Numbered from the stretch's first letter, positions 1 through 11,461 are shown. The stretch is 64,000 bases of DNA from Staphylococcus aureus (GCF_001027105.1 NZ_CP011526.1:1116001-1180000), one strand, 5' to 3'. Translations and numbers: made by a program. The notes: generated by a model not told the origin, from the sequence alone.

Positions 1-1470
1 ATTACTAATGGACAAACTCCAATTGCATTAGCTGGTGTTATGGGTGGCGATTTTTCAGAAGTTAAAGAACAAACATCAAATATAGTGATTGAAGGTGCTA
101 TTTTTGATCCAGTTTCAATTCGTCATACATCAAGACGTTTAAATTTACGCAGTGAATCATCTAGTCGTTTTGAAAAAGGAATAGCTACTGAATTTGTAGA
201 TGAAGCAGTCGACCGTGCATGTTATTTATTACAAACTTATGCAAACGGAAAAGTGCTAAAAGATAGAGTGTCTTCAGGAGAACTTGGTGCATTTATTACA
301 CCAATCGACATCACTGCTGATAAAATTAATCGCACTATTGGATTTGATTTGTCACAAAATGATATTGTTACTATTTTTAATCAACTAGGGTTTGATACAG
401 AAATAAATGATGATGTTATTACAGTGCTAGTACCATCACGTCGTAAAGATATTACAATTAAAGAAGATTTAATTGAAGAAGTTGCACGTATATATGGATA
501 CGACGATATTCCATCAACGTTACCTGTCTTCGATAAAGTTACTAGTGGTCAGCTAACTGATCGCCAATATAAAACTAGAATGGTTAAAGAAGTGTTAGAA
601 GGTGCTGGATTAGACCAAGCTATTACGTATTCGTTAGTTTCTAAAGAAGATGCTACTGCATTTTCGATGCAACAGCGTCAAACAATTGATTTATTGATGC
701 CAATGAGTGAAGCGCATGCGTCATTACGTCAAAGTTTATTACCACATTTAATCGAAGCGGCATCATATAATGTGGCACGCAAAAATAAAAATGTAAAATT
801 ATTTGAAATCGGCAATGTCTTCTTTGCTAATGGAGAAGGTGAACTACCAGATCAAGTTGAATATTTAAGTGGTATTTTAACTGGAGATTATGTAGTCAAT
901 CAATGGCAAGGTAAGAAAGAAACGGTTGATTTCTATTTAGCAAAAGGTGTCGTGGATCGAGTATCTGAAAAGTTAAATCTTGAATTTAGTTATCGCCGTG
1001 CTGATATTGATGGATTACATCCAGGTCGTACTGCTGAAATCTTATTAGAGAATAAAGTTGTTGGTTTTATTGGTGAATTACATCCAATATTAGCAGCTGA
1101 TAATGATTTAAAACGTACGTATGTTTTTGAGTTGAATTTTGATGCATTAATGGCTGTGTCGGTAGGTTACATTAATTACCAGCCAATTCCGAGATTCCCA
1201 GGCATGTCTCGTGACATTGCATTAGAAGTAGATCAAAATATTCCAGCAGCTGATTTATTATCAACGATTCATGCACATGGTGGCAATATATTAAAAGATA
1301 CACTTGTCTTTGATGTATATCAGGGCGAACATTTAGAAAAAGGTAAAAAATCAATTGCAATACGTTTAAATTATTTAGACACAGAAGAAACATTGACAGA
1401 TGAGCGCGTTTCAAAAGTACAAGCGGAAATTGAAGCAGCATTAATTGAACAAGGTGCTGTTATTAGATAA
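1..1470 (+). CDS. pheT: phenylalanyl-tRNA synthetase beta subunit, 3' part
   Basis: C-terminal 489 residues of the beta subunit of PheRS, which with PheS charges tRNA-Phe in the cytoplasm. The frame is open from base 1, so the gene starts outside the window; full-length relatives are about 800 residues, so roughly 310 are missing. Visible parts are the end of the B3/B4 region (VMGG and RHTSRRLNLRSESSSRFEKG), the B5 domain, the catalytic-like core and a C-terminal anticodon-binding ferredoxin-like domain starting near FPGMSRDIALEV. It is followed directly by a strong hairpin terminator, so it ends its operon. Confidence 0.97.
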   Translation: MTNGQTPIALAGVMGGDFSEVKEQTSNIVIEGAIFDPVSIRHTSRRLNLRSESSSRFEKGIATEFVDEAVDRACYLLQTYANGKVLKDRVSSGELGAFITPIDITADKINRTIGFDLSQNDIVTIFNQLGFDTEINDDVITVLVPSRRKDITIKEDLIEEVARIYGYDDIPSTLPVFDKVTSGQLTDRQYKTRMVKEVLEGAGLDQAITYSLVSKEDATAFSMQQRQTIDLLMPMSEAHASLRQSLLPHLIEAASYNVARKNKNVKLFEIGNVFFANGEGELPDQVEYLSGILTGDYVVNQWQGKKETVDFYLAKGVVDRVSEKLNLEFSYRRADIDGLHPGRTAEILLENKVVGFIGELHPILAADNDLKRTYVFELNFDALMAVSVGYINYQPIPRFPGMSRDIALEVDQNIPAADLLSTIHAHGGNILKDTLVFDVYQGEHLEKGKKSIAIRLNYLDTEETLTDERVSKVQAEIEAALIEQGAVIR

Positions 1471-1477
1471 TGATTTA

Positions 1478-1537
1478 AACCCCATGTATAAGGATATCTG
1501 AAGTAGATTGATATCCCTAACATGGGGTTTTATTTTT
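1478..1537 (+). terminator. Rho-independent terminator of pheT
   Basis: Long stem of AACCCCATG with CATGGGGTT, extended inside by GGATATC/GATATCC, followed by TTATTTTT. It lies 8 bases after the pheT stop. Confidence 0.85.
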
Positions 1538-1619
1538 GGGTTCACCAATTTGGTTCCAATGCATTTAAAAAGTCAAAGAGGAACAGCGGAATACAGATGA
1601 TGCTTCGCACAACTGCATA

Positions 1620-1653
1620 AAAGCCTCTAATGATTAAAAATCAAAGAGGCTTT
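1620..1653 (-). terminator. hairpin at the 3' end of rnhC
   Basis: AAAGCCTCT pairs with AGAGGCTTT. On the minus strand the first arm overlaps the last rnhC codons and the second is followed by only four Ts, so it is a modest terminator. Confidence 0.55.
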
Positions 1654-2579
1654 AAAATTTTTTGGGCTTTTTCACGATTTTTAAAATGCTTTTTTGAAAT
1701 GGTATCTAAACGTGAAAGACCGTATTTTTTTATAATTTTGGCGGCGATTACATCGACTTTAGCACCGGCACCTTTAGGAATCGTCATATTAATATTTTTT
1801 GATATTTGATCCATATATGTAACAAATGCGTATCGAGAAATTATGCTTGCCACTGCAATGGCTAATGACTTCGATTCTCCTTTTGTTTCAAATTTTGTTT
1901 TCTTTGGAAGTGGTATATCTGATAATGCGTAATGGCTATACACTTCGCGTTTTGCGAACTGATCAATGACGATATAGTCTAATTGAGACGAATCAATTTT
2001 TTCAAGTACATTTTTGATGGCTTCATTATGAAGGGCAGCTTTCATTTTTACTTGAGTCCAGCCTTTTGCTTGCTGAATATTATATTTTTCATTGTGTAGT
2101 GTTAATAATGAATGTGGTATGAAAGTAACCAATTGCTCAGCAAGTTCTACAATTTTGGTATCGGTTAATTTTTTTGAATCATCTACACCCAAAGTTTTTA
2201 AAATAGGGACATGCTCTTTGGTAACGAAAGCAGCACACACAGTCAACGGACCAAAGTAATCGCCACTTCCAGCCTCATCACTACCAATACAGTTAAATTG
2301 ATCATACATTAAAGTTTGTTCAAGAAAAGAATTAGCCATATTTTTCTTTTTAGTTTTATTAGTATTCAATTGAGAATGCTGCGGTAGAAGTTCTTCAGAC
2401 ACAGCTTCTGCATGATTACCTTGAAACATGACTTTACCTGATTGGTAAATATTTACAGTTGTATTTTGATACTTTGCACGTGCTTTCATACCTTGAGGTA
2501 AATTCTCAGTATCAAAAGAAATGCGTGACATTAATGTCGTTATGTCTTTATCCGACAATTTAAAAACGATATTCGCCAT
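1641..2579 (-). CDS. rnhC: ribonuclease HIII
   Basis: 312-residue type 2 RNase H that cleaves the RNA strand of RNA-DNA hybrids. The N-terminal part (about 1-85) is the TBP-like substrate-binding extension typical of RNase HIII. The catalytic core starts at [18 protein letters not shown], which contains the first acidic residues (D and E); further acidic residues lie in VDDSKKL and YIVIDQF. The ATG at 2579 is chosen because AAAGGAT lies just upstream; an upstream in-frame Met would add six residues with no ribosome site. It is transcribed against pheT and divergently from zapA. Confidence 0.96.
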   Translation of the reverse strand: MANIVFKLSDKDITTLMSRISFDTENLPQGMKARAKYQNTTVNIYQSGKVMFQGNHAEAVSEELLPQHSQLNTNKTKKKNMANSFLEQTLMYDQFNCIGSDEAGSGDYFGPLTVCAAFVTKEHVPILKTLGVDDSKKLTDTKIVELAEQLVTFIPHSLLTLHNEKYNIQQAKGWTQVKMKAALHNEAIKNVLEKIDSSQLDYIVIDQFAKREVYSHYALSDIPLPKKTKFETKGESKSLAIAVASIISRYAFVTYMDQISKNINMTIPKGAGAKVDVIAAKIIKKYGLSRLDTISKKHFKNREKAQKILKPL

Positions 2580-2948
2580 TTGTGTAAATCCTTTCATAAA
2601 ATTTCATTGTCTTTAGCAAAAATAATCATATCATAAATGATAATAACGTCAGAAACATTTATGTATGTTGTAAAGAATTAATTGCGGATACTTACAAAAT
2701 ACATAGTGGTCATGTATAATGTTTATGAAAATGTTATAGTGACACAATTTAAACATGATAAAGTATTGAATAGAAAATTCTTTACATTATTTCATTATAA
2801 AAAGAACATTAAGTCATCTATAGAGATTGTGTTGTTGTTTTATCATAATTGCAATATAACAATATTAGTATCAAATTCAGACAAACTATCCAGTCATATT
2901 TTATAACGTGAATTTAGATTTTAAAAAAAGGATCAGGAGAAATTATAA
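2580..2948. other. intergenic region between rnhC and zapA
   Basis: AT-rich divergent promoter region of about 370 bases. A TATAAT-like hexamer is present near 2715 on the plus strand, without a convincing -35 at normal spacing. A 74-codon open frame on the plus strand lacks a ribosome site and family resemblance and is not called. The zapA ribosome site AGGAGAA lies just before 2949. Confidence 0.5.
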
Positions 2949-3215
2949 ATGACACAGTTTAAAAACAAGGTAAATGTATCAATTAATGATCAGCTTTTTA
3001 CAATTGTTGGGGAAGATAACCCAGAGCACATACGATATGTAGCACATTTAGTTGATGATAAAATAAAAGAATTAGGGTATAAAGCAGCAGGTTTAGATAC
3101 TTCAAGAAAAGCAATACTAACTGCTGTGAATATTATGCATGAAAAAGTACTACTAGAAGAAGAAAATCGACGTTTGAAACAACAAATTCACAAATTGCAG
3201 CAGCGTGAGCAATAA
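2949..3215 (+). CDS. zapA: cell division protein ZapA
   Basis: 88-residue ZapA-family protein, a small FtsZ-ring stabiliser. The N-terminal globular part (NKVNVSINDQLFTIVGEDNPEHIRYVAHLVDDKI) is typical, and the last 30 residues (MHEKVLLEEENRRLKQQIHKLQ) form a coiled coil used for dimerisation. The start has a good AGGAGAA site. Its stop codon directly abuts the ATG of the next gene, so the pair is translationally coupled. Confidence 0.92.
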   Translation: MTQFKNKVNVSINDQLFTIVGEDNPEHIRYVAHLVDDKIKELGYKAAGLDTSRKAILTAVNIMHEKVLLEEENRRLKQQIHKLQQREQ

Positions 3216-3737
3216 ATGGTCATTGATTTTATCATAATCATTTTCTTTGTGTATTTTGTCATCGTTGGATTCAGACGAGGTTTTTGGTTATCTATGATAC
3301 ATTTGAGTGCAACGATTGTATCATTGTGGATTGCCAGTCAATTTTACAAATCTATTGTAGAAAGATTAATTGTATTTATTCCATATCCTAAAACAACAGC
3401 ATTTAATACAACTTTTGCGTTTCATTTTAATCATCTACAAAATCGATTTGAAGCGATTGTAGCTTTTTTAATGATTACATTGTTTTGTAAGTTCATTTTA
3501 TATCTAATTATCGTAACTTTTGATAAAATAATAGCGTATCAAAACATTCATATTTTCAGTCGTGCAATGGGAATGATAGTTGGTGTGTTTATGACGATAA
3601 TTGTCTTACACTTTACGTTATATCTATTGGCATTATATCCTAACGAAGCATTACAACATCAGCTTAAAATATCTATTGTGAGTCATTCATTGATTTTTCA
3701 CATCCCATATTTATCGGCTTTCACCATTAATTTATAA
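3216..3737 (+). CDS. CvpA-family membrane protein
   Basis: 173-residue integral membrane protein with about four hydrophobic segments (residues 2-20, 24-45, 80-105 and 118-142). The opening IDFIIIIFFVYFVIVGFRRGFW fits the CvpA family (named for colicin V production), whose biochemical role is poorly defined. It follows zapA with no gap (TAA then ATG). In Firmicutes the order zapA-cvpA-polX-mutS2 is conserved, which supports the assignment. Confidence 0.85.
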   Translation: MVIDFIIIIFFVYFVIVGFRRGFWLSMIHLSATIVSLWIASQFYKSIVERLIVFIPYPKTTAFNTTFAFHFNHLQNRFEAIVAFLMITLFCKFILYLIIVTFDKIIAYQNIHIFSRAMGMIVGVFMTIIVLHFTLYLLALYPNEALQHQLKISIVSHSLIFHIPYLSAFTINL

Positions 3738-3745
3738 ATTATCAT

Positions 3746-3796
3746 AAGAGGTCAGGACAAAGGTATATATTAATGATACGTCCTGGTCTTCTTTTT
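3746..3796 (+). terminator. hairpin between cvpA and polX
   Basis: CAGGAC/GTCCTG stem with outer AAGA/TCTT pairs and an internal mismatch, followed by CTTTTT. It may be a partial terminator that lowers expression of polX relative to zapA-cvpA. Confidence 0.5.
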
Positions 3797-3809
3797 ATGG
3801 AGTGTTATT

Positions 3810-5522
3810 ATGACAAAAAAAGATGTTATCAAACTATTAGAACAAATTGCTACTTATATGGAATTAAAAGGGGAAAATACTTTTAAAATATCAGCGTATC
3901 GAAAAGCAGCTCAAAGTCTTGAATTAGATGAACGACCATTAGATGAAATATCTGATGTAACGGAGTTAAAAGGCATTGGTAAAGGTGTTGCAGAAGTAAT
4001 CAATGATTACCGTGAGACCGGTGAATCTCAGTATTTACAGCAATTACAGGAAGAAGTTCCGGAAGGTCTTATTCCACTTTTGAAAATTCAAGGACTTGGA
4101 AGCAAGAAAATTGCTAAGCTATATAAAGAGTTGAATATTGTTGATAAAGCGTCACTTCAAGTTGCTTGTGAAAATGGAAAAGTTAGTGAATTAAGCGGAT
4201 TTGCTAAGAAAACGGAACAAAACATATTAGAAGCTGTGAAACAACTTGGTGCTAAGAAAGATAGATATCCAATTGATCAAATGAGAAGACTTAATCAAGA
4301 AATCATTGATTATATAGATACATTAAATTATATCGATCAATATTCATCTGCAGGAAGCTTCCGTCGTTTTAAAGAAATGAGCAAAGATTTAGATTTCATA
4401 ATAAGTACCGATAACCCAAAAGCAGTGCAGCAGCAATTATTAAATATTCCCAATAAAGTAAAAGAAGTTGCAGTGGGGAACACAAAAGTTTCATTAGAAT
4501 TAGCGTATGATGATGAAACGATTGGTGTCGATTTTCGATTAATTGAACCAAGTGCTTTTTATCATACATTGCAGCATTTTACTGGGTCAAAAGAACATAA
4601 TATAAGAATTCGACAACTTGCTAAAGCACGTGATGAAAAAGTAAGTGAATATGGAATTGAACAAGCTGATGGTACATTAATTCAATATGATAGTGAAGCC
4701 AAGATATATGAACATTTTAATGTGAATTTTATACCACCTGCTATGCGAGAAGATGGTAGCGAATTTGATAAAGATCTAAGTAATATCATTACAATAGATG
4801 ATATTAATGGTGATATTCATATGCATACAACGTATAGTGATGGTGCGTTTTCTATTCGAGACATGGTAGAAGCAAATATCGCAAAAGGTTATAAATTCAT
4901 GGTAATTACTGATCATTCACAAAGTTTACGTGTTGCTAATGGCTTACAAGTAGAAAGACTTTTAAGACAAAACGAAGAAATTAAGGCTTTAGATAAAGAA
5001 TATAGTGAAATTGATATTTATTCAGGTACAGAAATGGATATATTACCTGATGGCTCGCTGGATTATGATGATGAAATTTTAGCACAACTTGATTATGTAA
5101 TTGGAGCTATTCATCAAAGCTTTAACCAATCAGAAGAACAAATTATGGAACGATTAGCTAATGCATGTCGCAATCCATACGTGCGACATATAGCGCATCC
5201 AACAGGGCGTATTATAGGTAGAAGAGATGGTTATAAACCGAATATTGAACAATTAATGGCATTAGCTGAAGAAACGAATACAGTATTAGAAATTAATGCC
5301 AATCCACATCGACTGGATCTGAGCGCTGATATCGTTCGTAAATATCCAAATGTGAAATTAACTATTAACACTGATGCGCATCATACAAATCATTTAGATT
5401 TTATGAATTATGGCGTAGCAACTGCGCAAAAAGGATTTGTAACAAAAGATAGAGTGATTAACGCATTATCGCGTGAAGCTTTTAAAGACTTTATTGAAAA
5501 TAATACAAAACTTAAGAAATAG
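3810..5522 (+). CDS. polX: DNA polymerase X family protein with PHP domain
   Basis: 570-residue bacterial family X DNA polymerase/3'-5' exonuclease involved in base-excision gap filling. Order of domains: N-terminal 8-kDa-like and helix-hairpin-helix region with two HhH motifs (ELKGIGKGVAEVI near residue 52 and KIQGLGSKKIAKLY near 93), the palm nucleotidyltransferase (FRRFKEMSKDLDFI, metal-binding DLD), and a C-terminal PHP phosphoesterase domain from about residue 335 (DIHMHTTYSDG, VITDHSQS, NTDAHH). Length is usual for the family. Nine bases separate it from mutS2, suggesting cotranscription. Confidence 0.93.
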   Translation: MTKKDVIKLLEQIATYMELKGENTFKISAYRKAAQSLELDERPLDEISDVTELKGIGKGVAEVINDYRETGESQYLQQLQEEVPEGLIPLLKIQGLGSKKIAKLYKELNIVDKASLQVACENGKVSELSGFAKKTEQNILEAVKQLGAKKDRYPIDQMRRLNQEIIDYIDTLNYIDQYSSAGSFRRFKEMSKDLDFIISTDNPKAVQQQLLNIPNKVKEVAVGNTKVSLELAYDDETIGVDFRLIEPSAFYHTLQHFTGSKEHNIRIRQLAKARDEKVSEYGIEQADGTLIQYDSEAKIYEHFNVNFIPPAMREDGSEFDKDLSNIITIDDINGDIHMHTTYSDGAFSIRDMVEANIAKGYKFMVITDHSQSLRVANGLQVERLLRQNEEIKALDKEYSEIDIYSGTEMDILPDGSLDYDDEILAQLDYVIGAIHQSFNQSEEQIMERLANACRNPYVRHIAHPTGRIIGRRDGYKPNIEQLMALAEETNTVLEINANPHRLDLSADIVRKYPNVKLTINTDAHHTNHLDFMNYGVATAQKGFVTKDRVINALSREAFKDFIENNTKLKK

Positions 5523-5531
5523 AGGGATTTT

Positions 5532-7880
5532 ATGAGACAAAAAACATTAGACGTCTTAGAATTTGAAAAAATAAAATCACTCGTTGCCAATGAAACTATT
5601 AGTGACTTAGGCTTGGAAAAGGTCAATCAAATGATGCCAGCTACTAATTTTGAAACGGTTGTTTTTCAAATGGAAGAAACGGATGAGATTGCTCAAATCT
5701 ATAATAAGCATCGTTTACCAAGCTTGAGTGGCTTATCTAAAGTATCAGCATTCATTCATCGCGCTGATATTGGCGGCGTTTTAAATGTATCAGAGCTTAA
5801 CTTGATAAAAAGATTAATTCAAGTACAAAATCAATTCAAGACATTTTATAATCAATTGGTTGAAGAAGATGAAGGTGTTAAATACCCAATATTAGATGAC
5901 AAGATGAATCAATTACCTGTGTTAACTGATCTTTTTCAACAAATAAATGAAACATGCGATACGTATGATTTATATGATAATGCGAGTTATGAATTGCAAG
6001 GGATTAGAAGTAAAATTTCTAGCACGAATCAACGTATTAGACAAAATTTGGACCGTATTGTTAAAAGCCAAGCAAATCAGAAAAAATTATCAGATGCTAT
6101 TGTAACAGTTAGGAATGAAAGAAACGTTATACCTGTCAAAGCTGAATATCGACAAGATTTTAATGGGATTGTACATGATCAATCTGCTTCAGGACAAACA
6201 TTGTATATTGAGCCATCATCAGTTGTTGAAATGAATAATCAAATTAGTCGATTACGTCATGACGAAGCAATTGAAAAAGAACGCATTTTAACGCAACTAA
6301 CTGGTTATGTGGCTGCGGACAAAGATGCACTACTTGTGGCAGAACAAGTCATGGGTCAGTTAGATTTTTTAATCGCAAAAGCGAGATATAGTAGAAGTAT
6401 TAAAGGAACAAAGCCGATATTTAAAGAGGACCGTACTGTATATTTACCTAAAGCATACCATCCATTATTAAATCGTGAGACTGTTGTAGCTAATACCATC
6501 GAATTTATGGAAGATATTGAAACGGTAATTATTACAGGACCGAATACAGGTGGTAAAACTGTAACATTAAAAACATTAGGTTTAATTATTGTTATGGCTC
6601 AATCAGGATTGTTGATTCCCACACTTGATGGTAGTCAGTTAAGTGTATTTAAAAATGTATATTGCGATATCGGAGATGAACAATCAATAGAACAATCATT
6701 ATCAACTTTTTCATCTCATATGACGAATATAGTTGAAATTTTAAAGCATGCAGACAAACATAGTTTAGTTTTATTTGATGAATTAGGTGCAGGTACAGAT
6801 CCGAGTGAAGGTGCTGCATTAGCAATGAGCATTTTAGATCATGTTAGAAAAATTGGTTCTCTAGTAATGGCAACGACGCACTATCCTGAACTTAAAGCAT
6901 ATAGTTATAATCGAGAAGGCGTTATGAATGCGAGTGTAGAATTTGATGTAGATACTTTGAGTCCAACGTATAAGTTATTAATGGGTGTGCCGGGTCGTTC
7001 AAATGCTTTTGACATTTCTAAAAAGTTAGGTCTTAGTTTGAATATTATTAATAAGGCTAAGACGATGATTGGTACTGATGAAAAAGAAATAAATGAAATG
7101 ATTGAATCATTAGAGCGTAATTACAAACGTGTAGAGACACAGAGGTTAGAACTGGACCGTCTTGTAAAAGAAGCGGAGCAAGTGCATGATGATTTATCTA
7201 AGCAGTATCAACAATTCCAAAATTATGAAAAGTCTCTAATAGAGGAAGCGAAAGAAAAAGCAAATCAGAAGATTAAGGCTGCAACAAAAGAAGCTGACGA
7301 TATTATTAAAGACTTAAGACAATTGCGTGAACAAAAAGGTGCAGATGTTAAAGAACATGAATTGATTGATAAGAAGAAACGATTAGATGATCATTATGAA
7401 GCGAAATCTATAAAGCAAAATGTACAAAAGCAAAAATACGATAAAATTGTTGCTGGTGATGAAGTAAAAGTATTATCTTACGGTCAAAAGGGTGAAGTTT
7501 TAGAAATTGTCAATGATGAAGAAGCAATTGTTCAAATGGGAATTATTAAAATGAAGTTACCTATTGAAGATTTAGAGAAAAAACAAAAAGAAAAAGTTAA
7601 GCCAACGAAAATGGTTACACGTCAAAATCGTCAAACAATTAAAACTGAACTTGACTTACGAGGCTATCGTTATGAGGATGCTTTAATTGAACTAGATCAA
7701 TATTTAGATCAAGCCGTTTTAAGTAATTACGAACAAGTTTATATCATTCATGGTAAAGGTACAGGTGCACTTCAAAAAGGTGTACAACAACATTTGAAAA
7801 AGCATAAAAGTGTTAGTGACTTTAGAGGTGGTATGCCAAGCGAAGGTGGATTTGGCGTTACCGTTGCAACACTAAAATAA
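5532..7880 (+). CDS. mutS2: endonuclease MutS2
   Basis: 782-residue MutS2 (MutSB), which acts on recombination intermediates and in some Firmicutes in rescue of collided ribosomes rather than classical mismatch repair. Visible: core/lever region, Walker A GPNTGGKT near residue 336, Walker B/signature [17 protein letters not shown], a long charged coiled coil (about 515-640), a KOW-like segment ([18 protein letters not shown]), and a C-terminal Smr nuclease domain ([12 protein letters not shown] and [12 protein letters not shown]). There is no N-terminal mismatch-recognition domain, as expected. Confidence 0.95.
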   Translation: MRQKTLDVLEFEKIKSLVANETISDLGLEKVNQMMPATNFETVVFQMEETDEIAQIYNKHRLPSLSGLSKVSAFIHRADIGGVLNVSELNLIKRLIQVQNQFKTFYNQLVEEDEGVKYPILDDKMNQLPVLTDLFQQINETCDTYDLYDNASYELQGIRSKISSTNQRIRQNLDRIVKSQANQKKLSDAIVTVRNERNVIPVKAEYRQDFNGIVHDQSASGQTLYIEPSSVVEMNNQISRLRHDEAIEKERILTQLTGYVAADKDALLVAEQVMGQLDFLIAKARYSRSIKGTKPIFKEDRTVYLPKAYHPLLNRETVVANTIEFMEDIETVIITGPNTGGKTVTLKTLGLIIVMAQSGLLIPTLDGSQLSVFKNVYCDIGDEQSIEQSLSTFSSHMTNIVEILKHADKHSLVLFDELGAGTDPSEGAALAMSILDHVRKIGSLVMATTHYPELKAYSYNREGVMNASVEFDVDTLSPTYKLLMGVPGRSNAFDISKKLGLSLNIINKAKTMIGTDEKEINEMIESLERNYKRVETQRLELDRLVKEAEQVHDDLSKQYQQFQNYEKSLIEEAKEKANQKIKAATKEADDIIKDLRQLREQKGADVKEHELIDKKKRLDDHYEAKSIKQNVQKQKYDKIVAGDEVKVLSYGQKGEVLEIVNDEEAIVQMGIIKMKLPIEDLEKKQKEKVKPTKMVTRQNRQTIKTELDLRGYRYEDALIELDQYLDQAVLSNYEQVYIIHGKGTGALQKGVQQHLKKHKSVSDFRGGMPSEGGFGVTVATLK

Positions 7881-8052
7881 ATTATAATTTGATAAATTAA
7901 ATAGCTGCAGTTAAAATAATGTAAAGCAACAAGAATACATTTCAAACATGTTATTTGAAATAAGCATAAAAATTGAGCAAATAGAAATACATGAAGCATG
8001 TTATCTGATATAATTTGAACATCATAATAATAATTAAGGAGGATTGGCATTT

Positions 8053-8367
8053 ATGGCAATCGTAAAAGTAACAGATGCAGATTTTGATTCAAAAGTAGAA
8101 TCTGGTGTACAACTAGTAGATTTTTGGGCAACATGGTGTGGTCCATGTAAAATGATCGCTCCGGTATTAGAAGAATTAGCAGCTGACTATGAAGGTAAAG
8201 CTGACATTTTAAAATTAGATGTTGATGAAAATCCATCAACTGCAGCTAAATATGAAGTGATGAGTATTCCAACATTAATCGTCTTTAAAGACGGTCAACC
8301 AGTTGATAAAGTTGTTGGTTTCCAACCAAAAGAAAACTTAGCTGAAGTTTTAGATAAACATTTATAA
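8053..8367 (+). CDS. trxA: thioredoxin
   Basis: 104-residue cytosolic thioredoxin, the main protein disulfide reductant fed by thioredoxin reductase. The active site WCGPC is seen at residues 28-32 ([11 protein letters not shown]), and the cis-proline region is [11 protein letters not shown]. The ATG at 8053 follows AAGGAGGATT at suitable spacing; upstream TTG would add three residues. It has its own terminator, so it is probably monocistronic. Confidence 0.97.
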
Positions 8368-8383
8368 GTTACAACCAATGACG

Positions 8384-8419
8384 ACTGGGGCATTTCTTTA
8401 ATGAATTGCTCCAGTTTTT
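8384..8419 (+). terminator. terminator of trxA
   Basis: ACTGGGGCA/TGCTCCAGT stem followed by TTTTG, 16 bases after the stop codon. Confidence 0.85.
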
Positions 8420-8690
8420 GTTTGTGTTTTTAATATAAAAAGTTGAATGATAAGTCATCATATTGTTTACGACTTGAGAATGGTGGGATTAATAAATCTA
8501 TGAACGTTAAATGATAATCTAGCATGCTGATAGATTTGTAGCAGTTGGTTTGATAAAACCATGTTCAATATTACATGATGTGCATGAAAAGTCATACTCG
8601 AAGATGTTGATTATTAACTAGAATTAGTGGTGATAAATTTGAAGCACTTTTGTAGCATCATTCATTTTAAAATTAGAAGGGGGGATATTT
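8420..8690. other. intergenic region before uvrC
   Basis: About 270 AT-rich bases between the trxA terminator and uvrC. It should hold the uvrC promoter; I see no open frame with a ribosome site and no strong hairpin here. Confidence 0.4.
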
Positions 8691-10472
8691 TTGGAAGACT
8701 ATAAGCAACGAATTAAAAATAAATTAAATGTCGTACCTATGGAACCAGGATGCTATTTAATGAAAGATCGTAATGATCAAGTGATATATGTTGGCAAAGC
8801 TAAAAAGCTAAGAAATCGATTGCGATCATATTTTACGGGTGCTCATGATGCTAAAACAACGAGACTGGTTGGTGAAATACGTCGCTTTGAGTTTATTGTC
8901 ACGTCAAGTGAAACAGAATCACTTTTACTGGAATTGAATCTGATTAAACAATATCAACCAAGATATAATATATTATTAAAGGATGATAAAAGTTATCCAT
9001 TTATTAAAATTACGAAGGAGAAATATCCTAGACTACTAGTGACGAGAACTGTAAAACAAGGTACTGGCAAATATTTCGGACCGTATCCGAATGCATATTC
9101 TGCTCAAGAAACTAAAAAGTTATTAGACAGAATATATCCATATCGCAAATGTGATAAGATGCCAGATAAATTATGTCTTTATTACCATATTGGACAATGT
9201 TTAGGACCATGTGTATATGACGTTGATTTGAGTAAATACGCACAAATGACGAAGGAAATTACTGATTTTCTGAATGGGGAAGACAAAACAATTTTAAAAA
9301 GTTTAGAAGAGCGAATGTTAACTGCAAGTGAATCACTTGATTTTGAACGGGCTAAAGAATATAGAGATTTAATTCAACATATTCAAAATCTGACAAACAA
9401 ACAAAAAATTATGTCATCAGATAAAACGATTCGTGATGTCTTTGGTTATAGTGTTGATAAAGGATGGATGTGTATCCAAGTTTTCTTTATACGACAAGGT
9501 AATATGATAAAGCGAGATACAACGATGATTCCATTACAGCAAACAGAAGAAGAAGAATTTTATACATTTATTGGACAATTTTATAGCTTAAACCAACATA
9601 TTTTACCTAAGGAAGTTCATGTACCACGTAATTTGGATAAAGAAATGATTCAATCTGTTGTGGACACTAAAATCGTTCAACCCGCGCGAGGTCCCAAAAA
9701 AGATATGGTTGACCTAGCTGCACATAACGCTAAAGTATCCTTAAATAATAAATTTGAATTAATATCACGTGATGAGTCCAGAACGATTAAAGCTATTGAA
9801 GAACTTGGAACACAAATGGGAATTCAAACACCAATTAGAATTGAAGCATTCGATAATTCTAATATTCAAGGTGTGGATCCAGTGTCAGCAATGGTTACAT
9901 TTGTCGACGGTAAACCAGATAAGAAAAATTATAGAAAGTATAAAATCAAAACGGTTAAAGGTCCAGATGATTACAAATCAATGAGAGAAGTAGTAAGACG
10001 ACGATATTCTCGCGTTTTAAACGAAGGATTACCATTACCTGATTTAATAATAGTAGATGGTGGTAAAGGACATATGAACGGGGTTATTGATGTGCTACAA
10101 AACGAATTAGGTCTTGATATCCCTGTTGCAGGTTTGCAGAAAAATGATAAACACCAAACATCTGAATTATTATATGGCGCTAGTGCAGAAATTGTACCAC
10201 TGAAGAAAAATAGCCAGGCATTTTATTTGTTGCACCGTATCCAAGATGAGGTTCACAGATTCGCAATCACATTTCATAGACAAACACGTCAAAAGACAGG
10301 CTTGAAATCAATACTTGATGATATAGATGGTATCGGTAACAAACGTAAAACATTATTATTGCGTTCATTCGGTTCAATCAAGAAAATGAAGGAAGCTACA
10401 CTTGAAGATTTTAAAAATATAGGTATTCCTGAAAACGTCGCAAAGAACCTACATGAACAATTGCATAAATAA
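8691..10472 (+). CDS. uvrC: excinuclease ABC subunit C
   Basis: 593-residue UvrC, which makes the dual incisions in nucleotide excision repair with UvrA/UvrB. Domains: GIY-YIG nuclease at the N terminus ([20 protein letters not shown]), a Cys-rich segment ([20 protein letters not shown]), a UVR domain binding UvrB ([17 protein letters not shown], near 217-235), the RNase H-like second nuclease ([19 protein letters not shown]), and tandem HhH at the C terminus. The start is TTG at 8691, placed just after a strong AGGGGGGAT site. Confidence 0.95.
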   Translation: MEDYKQRIKNKLNVVPMEPGCYLMKDRNDQVIYVGKAKKLRNRLRSYFTGAHDAKTTRLVGEIRRFEFIVTSSETESLLLELNLIKQYQPRYNILLKDDKSYPFIKITKEKYPRLLVTRTVKQGTGKYFGPYPNAYSAQETKKLLDRIYPYRKCDKMPDKLCLYYHIGQCLGPCVYDVDLSKYAQMTKEITDFLNGEDKTILKSLEERMLTASESLDFERAKEYRDLIQHIQNLTNKQKIMSSDKTIRDVFGYSVDKGWMCIQVFFIRQGNMIKRDTTMIPLQQTEEEEFYTFIGQFYSLNQHILPKEVHVPRNLDKEMIQSVVDTKIVQPARGPKKDMVDLAAHNAKVSLNNKFELISRDESRTIKAIEELGTQMGIQTPIRIEAFDNSNIQGVDPVSAMVTFVDGKPDKKNYRKYKIKTVKGPDDYKSMREVVRRRYSRVLNEGLPLPDLIIVDGGKGHMNGVIDVLQNELGLDIPVAGLQKNDKHQTSELLYGASAEIVPLKKNSQAFYLLHRIQDEVHRFAITFHRQTRQKTGLKSILDDIDGIGNKRKTLLLRSFGSIKKMKEATLEDFKNIGIPENVAKNLHEQLHK

Positions 10473-10478
10473 ATTACT

Positions 10479-10505
10479 GGGCGTGAGAATCATTCTCATG
10501 CCCCA
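10479..10505 (+). terminator. hairpin after uvrC
   Basis: GGGCGTGAGAAT pairs with ATTCTCATGCCC directly after the stop codon. The U-run is poor (AAAATA follows), so it may be a 3' stabiliser rather than an efficient terminator. Confidence 0.5.
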
Positions 10506-10795
10506 AAATATATGAAATAATGTTACAATATGGTTAACAAAGTTATTTTTTTGAATGTACGTGGAAGCGTTTTCTAAATGAGAAAGTTTATCATCACAAG
10601 CAATTTTAAATATCGAATCCAAATGTTACATTGTTCGACATGCAGTTTGGTGATCGTGCAGTGTGTATTTGTCTTTAAAATGTTTCGCTTAATGATAATG
10701 ACAACGCTAGAAACGATATCACTTTAGGGGGTTAAGCGTACGTTTAATATAAATAGCTCAATAAATTAAATATTCGTTCACAGGGGGGACTCCTT
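10506..10795. other. intergenic promoter region of the sdh operon
   Basis: About 290 bases with no open frame of note. It ends in a very strong GGGGGGACT ribosome site before the TTG start of sdhC. The sdh promoter must lie here, but I could not single out convincing hexamers. Confidence 0.4.
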
Positions 10796-11410
10796 TTGGC
10801 TCAATCAAAAAATGAATTTTATCTAAGACGTATTCACTCGTTATTAGGTATTATCCCAATAGGTGCATTTTTGGTCGTTCATTTATTAGTGAATCACCAA
10901 GCAACACAAGGTGCTGAAGCGTTTAATAAGGCATCTAACTTTATGGAATCATTACCATTTCTAATTATTGTAGAATTTTTATTTATATACATTCCGTTGT
11001 TATATCACGGTTTGTTTGGTATACACATTGCATTTACAGCAAAAGAAAATGTTGGACATTACTCGATTTTTAGAAACTGGATGTTCTTCTTCCAAAGAGT
11101 GAGTGGTATCTTAACATTTATCTTTATTGGTATCCATTTATGGCAAACACGTTTACAAAAAGCATTTTACGGCAAAGAAGTGAATTACGATTTAATGCAC
11201 GAAACATTGCAACATCCTGGATGGGCAATATTTTATATTATTTGTATTATTGCTGTTGTGTTCCACTTTGCAAATGGCTTATGGTCATTCTTAGTTACTT
11301 GGGGTGGACTTCAATCTCCAAAATCACAACGAGTATTTACATGGGTTTCATTAATCGTATTTTTAGTTATTTCGTATATTGGTGTTACTGCAATTATTGC
11401 CTTTATGTAA
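10796..11410 (+). CDS. sdhC: succinate dehydrogenase cytochrome b558 subunit
   Basis: 204-residue membrane anchor of complex II that carries heme b and passes electrons to menaquinone. Five hydrophobic segments are visible, with histidines suited to heme ligation (FLVVHLLVNH, YHGLFGIHIAF, FIGIHLWQ, VFHFANGLW). This is the single-anchor type typical of Bacillus and Staphylococcus, so no sdhD is needed. TTG start at 10796 with GGGGGGA upstream. First gene of sdhCAB. Confidence 0.93.
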   Translation: MAQSKNEFYLRRIHSLLGIIPIGAFLVVHLLVNHQATQGAEAFNKASNFMESLPFLIIVEFLFIYIPLLYHGLFGIHIAFTAKENVGHYSIFRNWMFFFQRVSGILTFIFIGIHLWQTRLQKAFYGKEVNYDLMHETLQHPGWAIFYIICIIAVVFHFANGLWSFLVTWGGLQSPKSQRVFTWVSLIVFLVISYIGVTAIIAFM

Positions 11411-11461
11411 TACATCGCATTTAACAAATATAGATTGAAAATTTAGGGGAGTGAAATTTTT

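Noticed and set aside
2682..2906. 74-codon plus-strand frame before zapA
   Set aside because: No ribosome site, AT-driven composition, occupies the rnhC-zapA promoter region.
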